DNA of 7,739 nucleotides from CADDYX01 sp045809925 (GTDB lineage: Bacteria > Verrucomicrobiota > Verrucomicrobiia > Chthoniobacterales > UBA10450). Location of the stretch: NCBI GenBank assembly GCA_045809925.1, contig JBJMWX010000005.1, forward strand, positions 1-7,739, given 5' to 3'. A program made the position numbers and the translations under genes. Under the pieces are notes generated by a model. It was not told where the DNA came from and did not search any database. It worked only from the letters and a program-made list of their open reading frames with translations. Positions 1-7,318 of this stretch are shown piece after piece (position 1 is the stretch's first letter; the number at the start of each line of letters is the position of its first letter).

Positions 1-323
1 CCGAGCGCGTCGGTTCCATCACCCGTGATCGCTTGATACAACGCGTGCGAATTGTTCGCGGCCGAAGAAGGATAAATGCCATTGTCAGCCCGATAGCTCT
101 CGAGGGCCGCGGACATGGCGGCGATTTCGGCTTCGGCGCGCGAGCGGGCACCTTTCCTTTGAACGTAACCGCTTATGCTCAGAATCAGCGCGGCGAGGAC
201 AATGATGACGGCGATGACAACGAGCAGTTCGACGATCGTGAAGGAGCGGTAGGGCGCGACGGCCGGGCGCGCCGTGAAGGACCGCGCGGCGCAGCCGTCC
301 GTCGCTGCCTTGAGCGCGATCAC
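1..323 (-). CDS. gspG: GspG-like type II secretion / type IV pilus major pseudopilin, 3' part outside the window
   Basis: This is a prepilin-like protein, the subunit assembled into a periplasmic pseudopilus. The visible 107 residues begin with a 27-residue leader (Lys5, Arg14, Arg19, Arg26). The class III signal core SFTIVELLVVIAV follows, with mature residue 1 = Phe28 and the conserved Glu at mature position 5 = Glu32, then a hydrophobic helix to about residue 50. An amphipathic stretch ends in YRADNGIYP (residues 77-85), typical of GspG. The start is GTG at 323..321. It is the only start possible, because an in-frame TAG lies at 344..342 with no start codon between. The GTG overlaps the gspF stop (GTGA), suggesting translational coupling. 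The residue before the cleavage site is Ser27, not the usual Gly. The C-terminal part is cut by the window edge, so GspG versus another pilin class cannot be fully settled. Confidence 0.88.
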   Translation of the reverse strand, partial: MIALKAATDGCAARSFTARPAVAPYRSFTIVELLVVIAVIIVLAALILSISGYVQRKGARSRAEAEIAAMSAALESYRADNGIYPSSAANNSHALYQAITGDGTDAL

Positions 324-1627
324 GACTGCTGTTGCAGGCCGCTAATGATGCTGATCAGCGGCATGAAAAGCGCGATCACGATTGTTCCGACTACGATTGC
401 CAGGAGCACAATCATGATCGGCTCAAGCAATGACGTCAGGCCGGCGACGGCGTTGTCGACTTCGTCGTCGTAGACTTCGGCGATTTTGAGCAACATGTCC
501 GGGAGCTGGCCGGTCTCTTCGCCGACGTCGATCATGCTGATGACCATCGGGGGAAAAGCGCCGCTCGCTTCGAGCGGTTGCACAATCGATTCGCCTTCTT
601 TCACGCTGTCGTGCACCTGCGAGATGGCGTTGGCGATGACCGCGTTGCCGGCCGTCTCGCGCGTGATATTGAGCGCCTGGAGGATTGGGACGCCGCTTGT
701 CACCAGAGTGCCAAGGGTGCGAGAGAAGCGCGAGATGGCTGTCTTGCGCAGCAAGTCACCGAAAAGCGGCGCGCCAAGTTTAACCCGATCGGCGACCGCA
801 CGCCCAGCCGGTGTGCGGACGGAGAATTTGTACACCGCCACGACCAGAATCACGATCCCGATCAGGACCAGATAGTGCTGCTGCATGAAATTGCTTACCC
901 CGATCACGAAGAGGGTGACGATCGGGAGCGGCTTGTCCCCAAGCATGTCGTGAAAAATCATCTCGAAGCGCGGCACGATGAAGACGAGTAGGAACGTCAT
1001 GATCGCGACCGCGAGGGTCATGACGATGATCGGGTAAACCATCGCGGCGACGACCTTGTTTTTGATCTTCTGCGCCTTCTCCTGAAATTCCGCCAGCCGC
1101 GAGAGCACGACCTCGAGCACGCCTCCAACCTCGCCTGCCCTCACCATGTTGACGTAGAGGTGATTAAAGATCTTCGGGTGCTGCGCCAACCCTTCCGAGA
1201 ACGTGCTGCCGCCCTGCACCGCTTCGCCGAGTTTGCCGATTGTTCTTTTTAGAACAGTGTCGCGTTCCTGTTTCTCAAGCACGTTCAGACTGCGGAGGAG
1301 GGGGAGCCCGGCATCGATAAGTGTGGCGAGCTGCCGGGTATAGATCATGAGTGTGCGTGCCTTGACGGTTTTGCGCTGGAAAATGACGATGTCCCTGTTC
1401 GCCAGCCCCGTTTTTTTCCGCTCCGCCTTTGCCGGTTGTGCGCGCGTCGGCCGGCGCGGCTTCGCGGCTGTGGCGACCGCGCCGTTGGAACCTTCTTCTG
1501 AGATGTTGGTCGGAAAATAGCCGGCCTGTCGGAGCCGCCCGATAGCGTCGTTGGTCGATGTTGCTTCGACGGTGCCGGTCGATTCCTGGCCGCGCGAATC
1601 GAGTGCGACGTAGCTGTATCGCGGCAT
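320..1627 (-). CDS. gspF: GspF/PilC-family inner-membrane platform protein
   Basis: This polytopic inner-membrane protein forms the platform on which the assembly ATPase acts to add or remove pilin subunits. It has 435 residues, slightly longer than the usual ~400. The N-terminal segment MPRYSYVALDSRGQ is the standard GspF opening. Residues ~48-90 are a Lys/Arg/Pro-rich linker that accounts for the extra length. Two T2SSF domains follow: about 93-215 (TRQLATLIDAGLPLLRSL, then MVRAGEVGGVLE) and about 296-420 (FSRTLGTLVTSGVPILQAL, then MIDVGEETGQL). Membrane segments are predicted near 193-219, 248-268 and 400-428. The gene is preceded by a 107-bp spacer holding a palindrome and no Shine-Dalgarno sequence. 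Its TGA overlaps the GTG of the downstream pseudopilin. The sequence cannot decide between a secretion system and a type IV pilus. Confidence 0.95.
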   Translation of the reverse strand: MPRYSYVALDSRGQESTGTVEATSTNDAIGRLRQAGYFPTNISEEGSNGAVATAAKPRRPTRAQPAKAERKKTGLANRDIVIFQRKTVKARTLMIYTRQLATLIDAGLPLLRSLNVLEKQERDTVLKRTIGKLGEAVQGGSTFSEGLAQHPKIFNHLYVNMVRAGEVGGVLEVVLSRLAEFQEKAQKIKNKVVAAMVYPIIVMTLAVAIMTFLLVFIVPRFEMIFHDMLGDKPLPIVTLFVIGVSNFMQQHYLVLIGIVILVVAVYKFSVRTPAGRAVADRVKLGAPLFGDLLRKTAISRFSRTLGTLVTSGVPILQALNITRETAGNAVIANAISQVHDSVKEGESIVQPLEASGAFPPMVISMIDVGEETGQLPDMLLKIAEVYDDEVDNAVAGLTSLLEPIMIVLLAIVVGTIVIALFMPLISIISGLQQQS

Positions 1628-1643
1628 GGGGGTTGGAATGATT

Positions 1644-1730
1644 AATGACGAATGACGAGTGACGAATCAATGACGAATGCCGGCGCGACATGTGCCGCGG
1701 TCATTCCTTCGTCATTGGTCATCCGTCATT
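1644..1730. repeat. Intergenic imperfect palindrome built from AATGACG heptamers
   Basis: Two 33-base arms (1644-1676 and 1698-1730) are reverse complements at about 26 of 33 positions by hand alignment. The 21-base gap between them has an inner stem CGGC/GCCG (1681-1684 with 1694-1697). The left arm is itself a heptamer repeat: AATGACG, AATGACG, AGTGACG, then AATC, then AATGACG. The element begins 4 bases after the stop of the upstream ATPase gene (transcribed right to left) and ends 16 bases before the gspF ATG. It would therefore fold as a long hairpin inside the operon mRNA. It looks like a REP-type or short tandem repeat element. Possible roles are mRNA processing, stability or partial termination; none is shown by the sequence. 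Confidence 0.8.
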
Positions 1731-1734
1731 TCGG

Positions 1735-3423
1735 TCATGTGTATTTCAGGACTTCCTCAATGGTCGTATCACCGGCGAAAATGCTGCGCACACCATCCTG
1801 GCGCAGGGTGACCATGCCGAGCTCGATGGCTTTCTGCTTCAGGACAACAGTCGGAGCCCGCTGGTTGATCAACTCGCGCAGCGGATCGCTGATTTTCATC
1901 AACTCGTAGATGCCTTTGCGGCCTTTGTAGCCGGTGTGGTTGCAGGCATCGCAACCGCGTCCGTAGTAGAATTTGTTTTCGCCAAGGTCGCGCCGCGTCA
2001 TCCCAAGTTGCGCCACCAGCGTATCGTTCGGGATGTATGCGGTGCGGCACTCGCGGCAGATGCTACGAAGTAAGCGTTGGCCGAGAACTGCCTCGAGCGT
2101 GGAGGAAATCAGAAACGGCTCCACGCCCATGTCGATCAGCCGTGTAACCGCACCGGGTGCATCGTTAGTATGGAGTGTGGTGAAAACGAGATGGCCGGTG
2201 AGCGAAGCCTGCACCGCGATTTGTGCCGTCTCGAGATCGCGCGTTTCCCCGATCATGATCCGATCAGGGTCCTGCCGGAGGAAGGAACGCAGGACGCGCG
2301 CGAAGGTCAGGCCGATGGCCTCGTTGACCGGCACCTGGATGATCCCCTCGAGGTCGTATTCCACCGGCTCCTCGGCCGTGAGCAGCTTCGACTCAATGGT
2401 GTTGATCCTGCGCAAACAGGAATAGAGCGTCGTTGTCTTGCCGGAACCTGTCGGTCCGGTGGCAATGAAGATGCCGTTCGGCCGCTCAATGATTTCTAGG
2501 AGGTAATCATGGATGTACTCGGGCATGCCGAGCGCCTCGAGATCGAGATTAACCGTCGAGCGATCAAGCACGCGCAGGACGACGCTTTCGCCAAACTGCG
2601 TCGGCAGGGTCGAAACGCGCAGATCGACGCTTCGGCCGGCGATGTTCTTTTGGATCCGGCCGTCCTGCGGGAGACGGCGCTCCGCGATGTTCATGTTTGC
2701 CATCACCTTGACGCGCGAGATCACGGGCAGGGCGAGGTGCCGCGGCGGCGGCGCCATCTCGTAGAGCGCGCCATCGACGCGATAGCGGATTTTGAATTCG
2801 TTCTCGAACGGCTCGAAGTGAATGTCGCTCGCCCGGTCCTGGATCGCCTGGTAGAGAATCAAATCGACGAAGCGAATGATGGGCGTTGCATTCGCTTCCT
2901 CCGCGGCGTCGGAAGAGGACCCGTCTTCGCCGCGCAAGGCGAGCAACTCCCCGGTCTCGCCGAGCTGTCGGAGGATGTCCTCCATGCTCGCGCTTTCACT
3001 GCCGTAACAGCGCGCGATACGTTCCTCGATCTGCTCCGTCGGCGCGACCACGACATGCAGATCGCGGCCGAGCGCAAACTGCAAATCTTCCGGAGATCGC
3101 GCGTCGAGCGGATCAGCCAGGGCGACTGTCAGGCAATCGTCTTCCGCCGCAATAGGCAGCGCCTGGTGCAAGCGTGCCAGTCCAGCCGGGATCAAGCGCA
3201 GGACTTCGGGCGCTATCTCCCGGTCGGCAAGATCGACAAACTCTGTCCCAAGAGCGTCGGCAATCACCTGGTAAAAACCGCGCTGATCGACGAACCCGCT
3301 GTCGACGAACGCCTGCACGATCGGTTTGCCGTTCAGGTTCGCTTCCTGAAGGACGTCGTCCACCTGGGACAAATCGAGGACGCGGTGTTCCAGGAAAAGG
3401 TCGATGACCTGCCGGTTATTCAT
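1735..3423 (-). CDS. gspE: GspE/PilB-type assembly ATPase, second paralogue of the pair
   Basis: This cytoplasmic hexameric ATPase would drive pseudopilus or pilus assembly. It has 562 residues. An N-terminal GspE_N/MshEN-like domain covers ~1-140; no clear RLG-type c-di-GMP motif is visible. The Asp-box region is ASDIHFEP (198-205), with RLPQDGRI at 250-257. Walker A is GPTGSGKT (323-330), the Walker B region is LRQDPDRIMIGETRD (382-396) and the His box is HLVFTTLHTN (411-420). Zinc-type cysteine pairs are C456/C459 and C491/C494, the second followed by GYKGRKGIYEL. Catalytic motifs are intact; the usual GEIRD reads GETRD here. The start is ATG with no Shine-Dalgarno sequence, 93 bp after the first ATPase gene. 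Of the two paralogues this one looks closer to classical T2SS GspE (AQIAVQASLTGHLV), but gspE versus pilB remains open. Confidence 0.94.
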   Translation of the reverse strand: MNNRQVIDLFLEHRVLDLSQVDDVLQEANLNGKPIVQAFVDSGFVDQRGFYQVIADALGTEFVDLADREIAPEVLRLIPAGLARLHQALPIAAEDDCLTVALADPLDARSPEDLQFALGRDLHVVVAPTEQIEERIARCYGSESASMEDILRQLGETGELLALRGEDGSSSDAAEEANATPIIRFVDLILYQAIQDRASDIHFEPFENEFKIRYRVDGALYEMAPPPRHLALPVISRVKVMANMNIAERRLPQDGRIQKNIAGRSVDLRVSTLPTQFGESVVLRVLDRSTVNLDLEALGMPEYIHDYLLEIIERPNGIFIATGPTGSGKTTTLYSCLRRINTIESKLLTAEEPVEYDLEGIIQVPVNEAIGLTFARVLRSFLRQDPDRIMIGETRDLETAQIAVQASLTGHLVFTTLHTNDAPGAVTRLIDMGVEPFLISSTLEAVLGQRLLRSICRECRTAYIPNDTLVAQLGMTRRDLGENKFYYGRGCDACNHTGYKGRKGIYELMKISDPLRELINQRAPTVVLKQKAIELGMVTLRQDGVRSIFAGDTTIEEVLKYT

Positions 3424-3436
3424 GGCGCAGCCACAG

Positions 3437-3512
3437 GTGCTGTAAGGTGCGCTGTCTCAGCGCATACACCGCGCTCGAGATTCCGCTGAGGACAGCGGAC
3501 GCTACAACGCAC
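3437..3512. repeat. Intergenic imperfect palindrome between the two ATPase genes
   Basis: The core arms are GCTGTCTCAGCG (3451-3462) and CGCTGAGGACAGC (3484-3496). They are exact reverse complements apart from one bulged base, separated by a 21-base loop. Weaker pairing extends outward: GTGCTGTA at 3437-3444 against TACAACGCAC at 3503-3512. The element begins 4 bases after the stop of the upstream ATPase gene and ends 13 bases before the next ATG, so it fills the spacer. Its arm sequence differs from that of the 1644-1730 palindrome, but the size, the 21-base loop and the placement are alike. It resembles a dispersed REP-like element. In the transcript it would form a stable hairpin, with no U-run after it to suggest a simple terminator. 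Confidence 0.75.
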
Positions 3513-3516
3513 GTGA

Positions 3517-5220
3517 TCAACTCGCATCCCCTACGGTGATGGAGATGACTTCCTCGGCGCTTGTCAGCCCGGCGAGCACTTTGCGTACGCCGTCTTCGCG
3601 CAGGGTCCGCATTCCCAGCTCACGAGCGCGCTGGCGCAGAAGCGCAGTCGGGCTCCGCTTGTTGATCATATGCCGAACGTCATCATCGATTTGAAAGATC
3701 TCGAAAATGCCCATACGTCCCCGATAACCGGTGCGGCGACACTCTTCGCAGCCGACCGCCCGCATCACCTCCGCCTCCCGCAGTTGCGCCGCTTCGAGCC
3801 GTAAGGCACGCAGTTCGGTGTCGCTTAGCTCAGCGCGCGTTTTGCAATTCGGACAAAGCCGCCGGACGAGCCGCTGCGCCATAATCGCGCGGACCGAGGA
3901 GGCGACGAGAAACGGCTGGACGCCGATATCGACCAGGCGGGCGACGGCCGACGGGGCGTCATTGGTGTGCAGCGTGCTGAAAACGAGATGACCGGTCAGG
4001 CTGGCGTTGGTTGCGATCGACGCCGTCTCCAAGTCGCGGATCTCGCCAATCATGATGATGTTCGGCGCCTGCCGCAGGATCGAACGCAAGGCGGCGGGAA
4101 AGGTCATGCCGATCTCGGGGTTCACCTGCACCTGGTTGATGCCGTTCATCTGATATTCGATCGGCTCCTCCACAGTGATGATCTTGCGATCCGGCTTGTT
4201 GATGGAATTGAGGCAGGCGTAGAGCGTGCTCGTCTTCCCGGAACCGGTCGGACCCGTTACGAGCAGGATGCCGTCTGGCAAACGCAGCAGGCGGTCGAAT
4301 GTTTCCTGGTCATCGCTGCAAAATCCAAGCTCCGGCAGACCAAGCATGAGCGTCGATTTGTCGAGGACCCGCATGACGATGCTTTCGCCGTGGTTCGTCG
4401 GGATCGTGGAGACGCGGAGATCGATCGGCTTGCGCCCGATTTTCACTTGGATCCGGCCGTCCTGCGGCAATCGCTTCTCCGCGATGCTCATCGATTTCGT
4501 CATGATCTTGAGCCGGCTAATGATGGCCGACTGCAAGCGCTTCGGGGGCGCCTGCATTTCCTGAAGCACGCCATCGATGCGGAAACGGACGCGCAATTTC
4601 CTGTCGAGCGGTTCGAGATGAATGTCGCTCGCCCCGAGGCGATGCGCCTCGACGAGCAGCATCGACACCATCCGGATGATCGGCGCATCGGCTTCGTCTT
4701 CTTTCGTGATGTCCGCCGACTCACTCAGTTCGACGGCGAGATCGGCCTCTGCGCCGAGCTTCTGGCGGAGAATGTCCGACGCTTCCTCCGCCGTCCCGTA
4801 GTACTTGATCAGGGCCTGCCGAATTTGTTCGGAGCCCGCGCAAACCAGCTCAATCTCGCGATCGAGCAAAAAGGTCAGGCTGTCGATCGCATCGACGTCG
4901 AAAGGATCGCTGATCGCGACGATTAATCCTGAGTCGCCGAAGCCGACGGGAATGACTTTGAACCGGCGAGCATCTTCGGCGCGAATTTCGCTGATCACCT
5001 CCGGCGGGATGACCATCCTCGAGAGGTCGACCCAGTCCATCTGGGCCTGCGCTGCGAGAGTGCGTGACACATCCGCCTCCGAGACCAGTCCGTCGCGGAC
5101 CAGCACATCGACGACACTCTGCGCTCCGTTTTGACGCGTGCGGGCTGCGTCAATCTGTGCGGGCGAGACAAGCCCAGATTCCTGGAGCAGCTCGACCAGA
5201 TCGTATTCGTTAGCGTGCAC
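3517..5220 (-). CDS. gspE: GspE/PilB-type assembly ATPase, first paralogue of the pair
   Basis: This is the second cytoplasmic secretion or pilus ATPase of the window and the first gene of the cluster in transcription order. It has 567 residues. An N-terminal GspE_N-like domain covers ~1-140. The Asp box is ASDIHLEP (197-204), with RLPQDGRI at 250-257. Walker A is GPTGSGKT (323-330) and the His box is HLVFSTLHTN (411-420). Cysteine pairs C456/C459 and C491/C494 fall at the same positions as in the downstream paralogue, followed by GYRGRMGIFEI. The Walker B region reads RQAPNIIMIGEIRD (383-396): the usual RQDPD has become RQAPN, confirmed in the bases. The Glu of GEIRD is kept, so activity is not ruled out. 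The start is GTG at 5220..5218, with an in-frame TAA 24 bases upstream and no alternative between. No Shine-Dalgarno sequence is visible. Confidence 0.93.
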   Translation of the reverse strand: MHANEYDLVELLQESGLVSPAQIDAARTRQNGAQSVVDVLVRDGLVSEADVSRTLAAQAQMDWVDLSRMVIPPEVISEIRAEDARRFKVIPVGFGDSGLIVAISDPFDVDAIDSLTFLLDREIELVCAGSEQIRQALIKYYGTAEEASDILRQKLGAEADLAVELSESADITKEDEADAPIIRMVSMLLVEAHRLGASDIHLEPLDRKLRVRFRIDGVLQEMQAPPKRLQSAIISRLKIMTKSMSIAEKRLPQDGRIQVKIGRKPIDLRVSTIPTNHGESIVMRVLDKSTLMLGLPELGFCSDDQETFDRLLRLPDGILLVTGPTGSGKTSTLYACLNSINKPDRKIITVEEPIEYQMNGINQVQVNPEIGMTFPAALRSILRQAPNIIMIGEIRDLETASIATNASLTGHLVFSTLHTNDAPSAVARLVDIGVQPFLVASSVRAIMAQRLVRRLCPNCKTRAELSDTELRALRLEAAQLREAEVMRAVGCEECRRTGYRGRMGIFEIFQIDDDVRHMINKRSPTALLRQRARELGMRTLREDGVRKVLAGLTSAEEVISITVGDAS

Positions 5221-5434
5221 GGCGGGGGGGAAACGGCGCGGATGTTACCGCAAACGCGTGTCCCTGGCTATCTCGCTCCTCGCTAATACCGTGGCGCGTG
5301 CAGTCCGGTGCGGACCCGCGGAGAGCACTTTTGGCTTTATTCGACGGAGAAAACTGCGCCTATCCCAAAAAGGAGTGGATCGCCTCGACCAGAAACAGCG
5401 GCTCCTGCCACCCCCGGCCGGCGGCGGCTGACGG
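5221..5434 (-). promoter_or_regulatory. Spacer between glmS and the secretion cluster; probable site of the cluster's promoter
   Basis: This 214-bp stretch between the glmS stop and the GTG of the first ATPase gene has no convincing coding sequence. Its middle (about 5327-5380) is the most AT-rich part, with runs such as ACTTTTGGCTTTATTC and CCCAAAAAGG. That is where a promoter for the ATPase-ATPase-gspF-pseudopilin cluster would be expected. I could not find a well-spaced -35/-10 pair, so the call rests on position and composition only. Because glmS runs the same way, read-through from glmS is also possible. Confidence 0.3.
5407..5428 (-). terminator. GC-rich hairpin just after glmS, possible terminator
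   Basis: In the glmS transcript, GCCGCCGCC pairs with GGGGGTGGC around a GGCC loop. One G-U pair and one mismatch occur. The hairpin starts six bases past the glmS TAA. No U-tract follows directly, so an intrinsic terminator is only weakly supported. In such a GC-rich genome it may be a chance structure. Confidence 0.2.
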
Positions 5435-7312
5435 TTATTCGACCGTTACGCTCTTGGCCAGATTGCGCGGCTTGTCGACGTCGCGGCCGAGAGCAACGGC
5501 CATGTGATAGGCGAAGAGCTGGAGCGGAATCACCGTCAGGATCGGGCTGATGTAATCGGGTGTGCGCGGGACGGAGATGATGTCGTTGGCGATCCCTTTC
5601 AGTTTTTTGGCGCAACCGTCGCTCGTCACGCAAATAATCGGGCCTTTCCGCGCCTTCACCTGCTCCATGTTGTTGAGGTTCTTCGAAAAAACGGCGTCGT
5701 CGGGCGAGATGAAAACAGAGGGCAGATCCGGGCGGATGAGCGCGATGATGCCGTGCTTGAGCTCGGCGCTCGGGTGGCCTTCGGCGAACAGGTAGGTGAT
5801 CTCCTTCAGCTTGAGCGCCCCTTCGAGCGCGACCGGGTAGTTGTGCTGACGACCGAAGAAGAGCATGCCATTGACCTCGACAAACTTCTTCGCGATGTCC
5901 CGAATCTGGTCGGTCAGCTTGAGGACCTCTTCGATCTGCCCGGGCAACGCTTCGAGCGCGTCGATTACTTCGCTGCCGTCGGCGGTGGAGAGATGGCGCA
6001 TCCGGCCGAGAAGCAGCGCGATTAATGTCAGGATGACGACTTGCGAGGTGAACGACTTTGTTGCAGCCACGCCGATTTCGGGGCCGGCGTGCATGTAAAC
6101 GCCACCGTCGCTCTCACGCGCAATCGTGCTCGCGACGTTGTTGCAAATGCCGAGCGTCCGATAGCCTTTCCGCCTGCTCTCGCGTAAGGCGCCGAGCGTG
6201 TCTGCGGTCTCGCCGCTCTGCGAAATCGCGAAAACGAGCGTGTCGCTGATCATCGGCGTGTTGCGATGGCGGAACTCGCTTGCGAACTCCACTTCGGTTG
6301 GTAGCTGCGCGAGCTGCTCGATTAAATACTCGCCAATCCGGCCGGCGTGCAGCGCGGTGCCGCAGCCGGTGAGCACGAGGCGCTCAACGTCGCGCAGTTC
6401 GGCCGGGGTCATGTTCAATCCGCCGAGCTTCGCGCTGCATTCCTCCGAACTGAGGCGGCCGCGCATGGCGTCACGGACCGAGCCCGGCTGCTCAAAGATT
6501 TCCTTGAGCATGTAGTGCGGGTAATTGCCTTTGCCGATGTCTTCCGCGGTGAACTCGACCTTGCTGACCTCGTAGTCCGCGCCTTCGCCGCCAAGCGAGC
6601 TGATCTCGAATCTCTCGCGCTCGACTGCTACGATATCGAAGTCGTTCAGGTAAACGGCGTCGCGCGTGTAGGCCACAATCGCGCTGACGTCGCTGGCGAG
6701 GAAATTTTCCTCTTTGCCAACCCCGAGGACGAGCGGACTACCACGGCGAGCGCCGACCATGAAGTCGGGAATGTCGCTATGCACGAGGGCGATTCCGTAG
6801 GTGCCGATCACCTGCTTGAGAGCGGCGCGAACGGCAGCGAGGAGGCGCGCTTTTTCGTTCTGCGGAGGCGTTGCTCCATCGCGCGGCGCCGATTGGTCGT
6901 AAATTCTACCAATGAGGTGCGCGAGCACTTCGGTATCGGTGTCCGACAGGAATCCGGTGTCGCCGTCACGGACGAGTTCATCCTTCAACGCCTGGTAATT
7001 CTCGATCACTCCGTTGTGGACTAGCGCGAGTTTGCCCCTGGCGTCGAAGTGGGGATGGGCATTGTCGTCGGTGACCTTGCCATGCGTCGCCCAGCGGGTG
7101 TGGCTGACACCGTAGTTGCCGCTCGGCGGCCGTTCGGCCATCAATTTCGTGAGGTCCGCGATCCGGCCGGCGCACTTCCGTGTCTCGAGACCGGCGCCGT
7201 TGACGATTGCCACGCCGGCCGAGTCGTAGCCGCGGTATTCCAGACGCCGGAGTCCGTCGAGCAGGATGGGCGCTGCTTCGGATCGACCGACGTATCCGAC
7301 AATTCCACACAT
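5435..7312 (-). CDS. glmS: Glutamine--fructose-6-phosphate aminotransferase (isomerizing)
   Basis: This cytoplasmic enzyme makes glucosamine-6-phosphate from fructose-6-phosphate and glutamine, the first step toward UDP-GlcNAc for peptidoglycan and lipopolysaccharide. It has 625 residues. The glutaminase domain begins MCGIVGYVG, with Cys2 as the nucleophile once Met1 is removed. HTRWATHG (71-78), HNG (99-101) and SDTDTE (123-128) follow. The isomerase half has two SIS domains: LTGCGTALHAG (314-324) and SQSGET (364-369) in the first, and EGALKLKE (497-504), ELKHG (517-521) and the C-terminal LAKSVTVE in the second. Key residues matching the E. coli enzyme are present (Lys501, Glu504, His520, Lys620). 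It is about 16 residues longer than the E. coli protein, with most of the extra length in a loop near 140-155. The ATG at 7312 is fixed by the required N-terminal Cys. A glmS ribozyme is unlikely, since the upstream spacer is only 80 bp. Confidence 0.98.
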   Translation of the reverse strand: MCGIVGYVGRSEAAPILLDGLRRLEYRGYDSAGVAIVNGAGLETRKCAGRIADLTKLMAERPPSGNYGVSHTRWATHGKVTDDNAHPHFDARGKLALVHNGVIENYQALKDELVRDGDTGFLSDTDTEVLAHLIGRIYDQSAPRDGATPPQNEKARLLAAVRAALKQVIGTYGIALVHSDIPDFMVGARRGSPLVLGVGKEENFLASDVSAIVAYTRDAVYLNDFDIVAVERERFEISSLGGEGADYEVSKVEFTAEDIGKGNYPHYMLKEIFEQPGSVRDAMRGRLSSEECSAKLGGLNMTPAELRDVERLVLTGCGTALHAGRIGEYLIEQLAQLPTEVEFASEFRHRNTPMISDTLVFAISQSGETADTLGALRESRRKGYRTLGICNNVASTIARESDGGVYMHAGPEIGVAATKSFTSQVVILTLIALLLGRMRHLSTADGSEVIDALEALPGQIEEVLKLTDQIRDIAKKFVEVNGMLFFGRQHNYPVALEGALKLKEITYLFAEGHPSAELKHGIIALIRPDLPSVFISPDDAVFSKNLNNMEQVKARKGPIICVTSDGCAKKLKGIANDIISVPRTPDYISPILTVIPLQLFAYHMAVALGRDVDKPRNLAKSVTVE

Positions 7313-7318
7313 GCCGGG

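Noticed and set aside
1275..1691. Minus-strand open frame running through the heptamer palindrome into gspF
   Set aside because: Its N-terminus (HSSLIRHSSFVINHS) is only the translated heptamer repeat and the rest is an out-of-frame reading of gspF.
1644..1730. CRISPR-like array from the repeated heptamers
   Set aside because: Units are only 7 bases, adjacent with no spacers, and arranged as an inverted repeat; no cas genes are nearby.
2509..3489. Long plus-strand open frame (326 residues) antisense to the second ATPase gene
   Set aside because: It lies opposite a gene with all GspE motifs, is rich in Arg/Asp/His as expected from the antisense of GC-rich coding DNA, and shows no recognisable domain.
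3967..4926. Long plus-strand open frame (319 residues) antisense to the first ATPase gene
   Set aside because: It has the same antisense composition artefact and no family motif. The minus-strand gene explains the region completely.
5138..5431. Plus-strand open frame across the glmS-ATPase spacer (97 residues)
   Set aside because: It begins antisense to the ATPase gene and has no ribosome binding site, no recognisable domain and a low-complexity Arg-rich composition.
5504..7024. Plus-strand open frames (173 and 225 residues) antisense to glmS
   Set aside because: They are shadows of glmS; their sequences are low-information and resemble no known protein.
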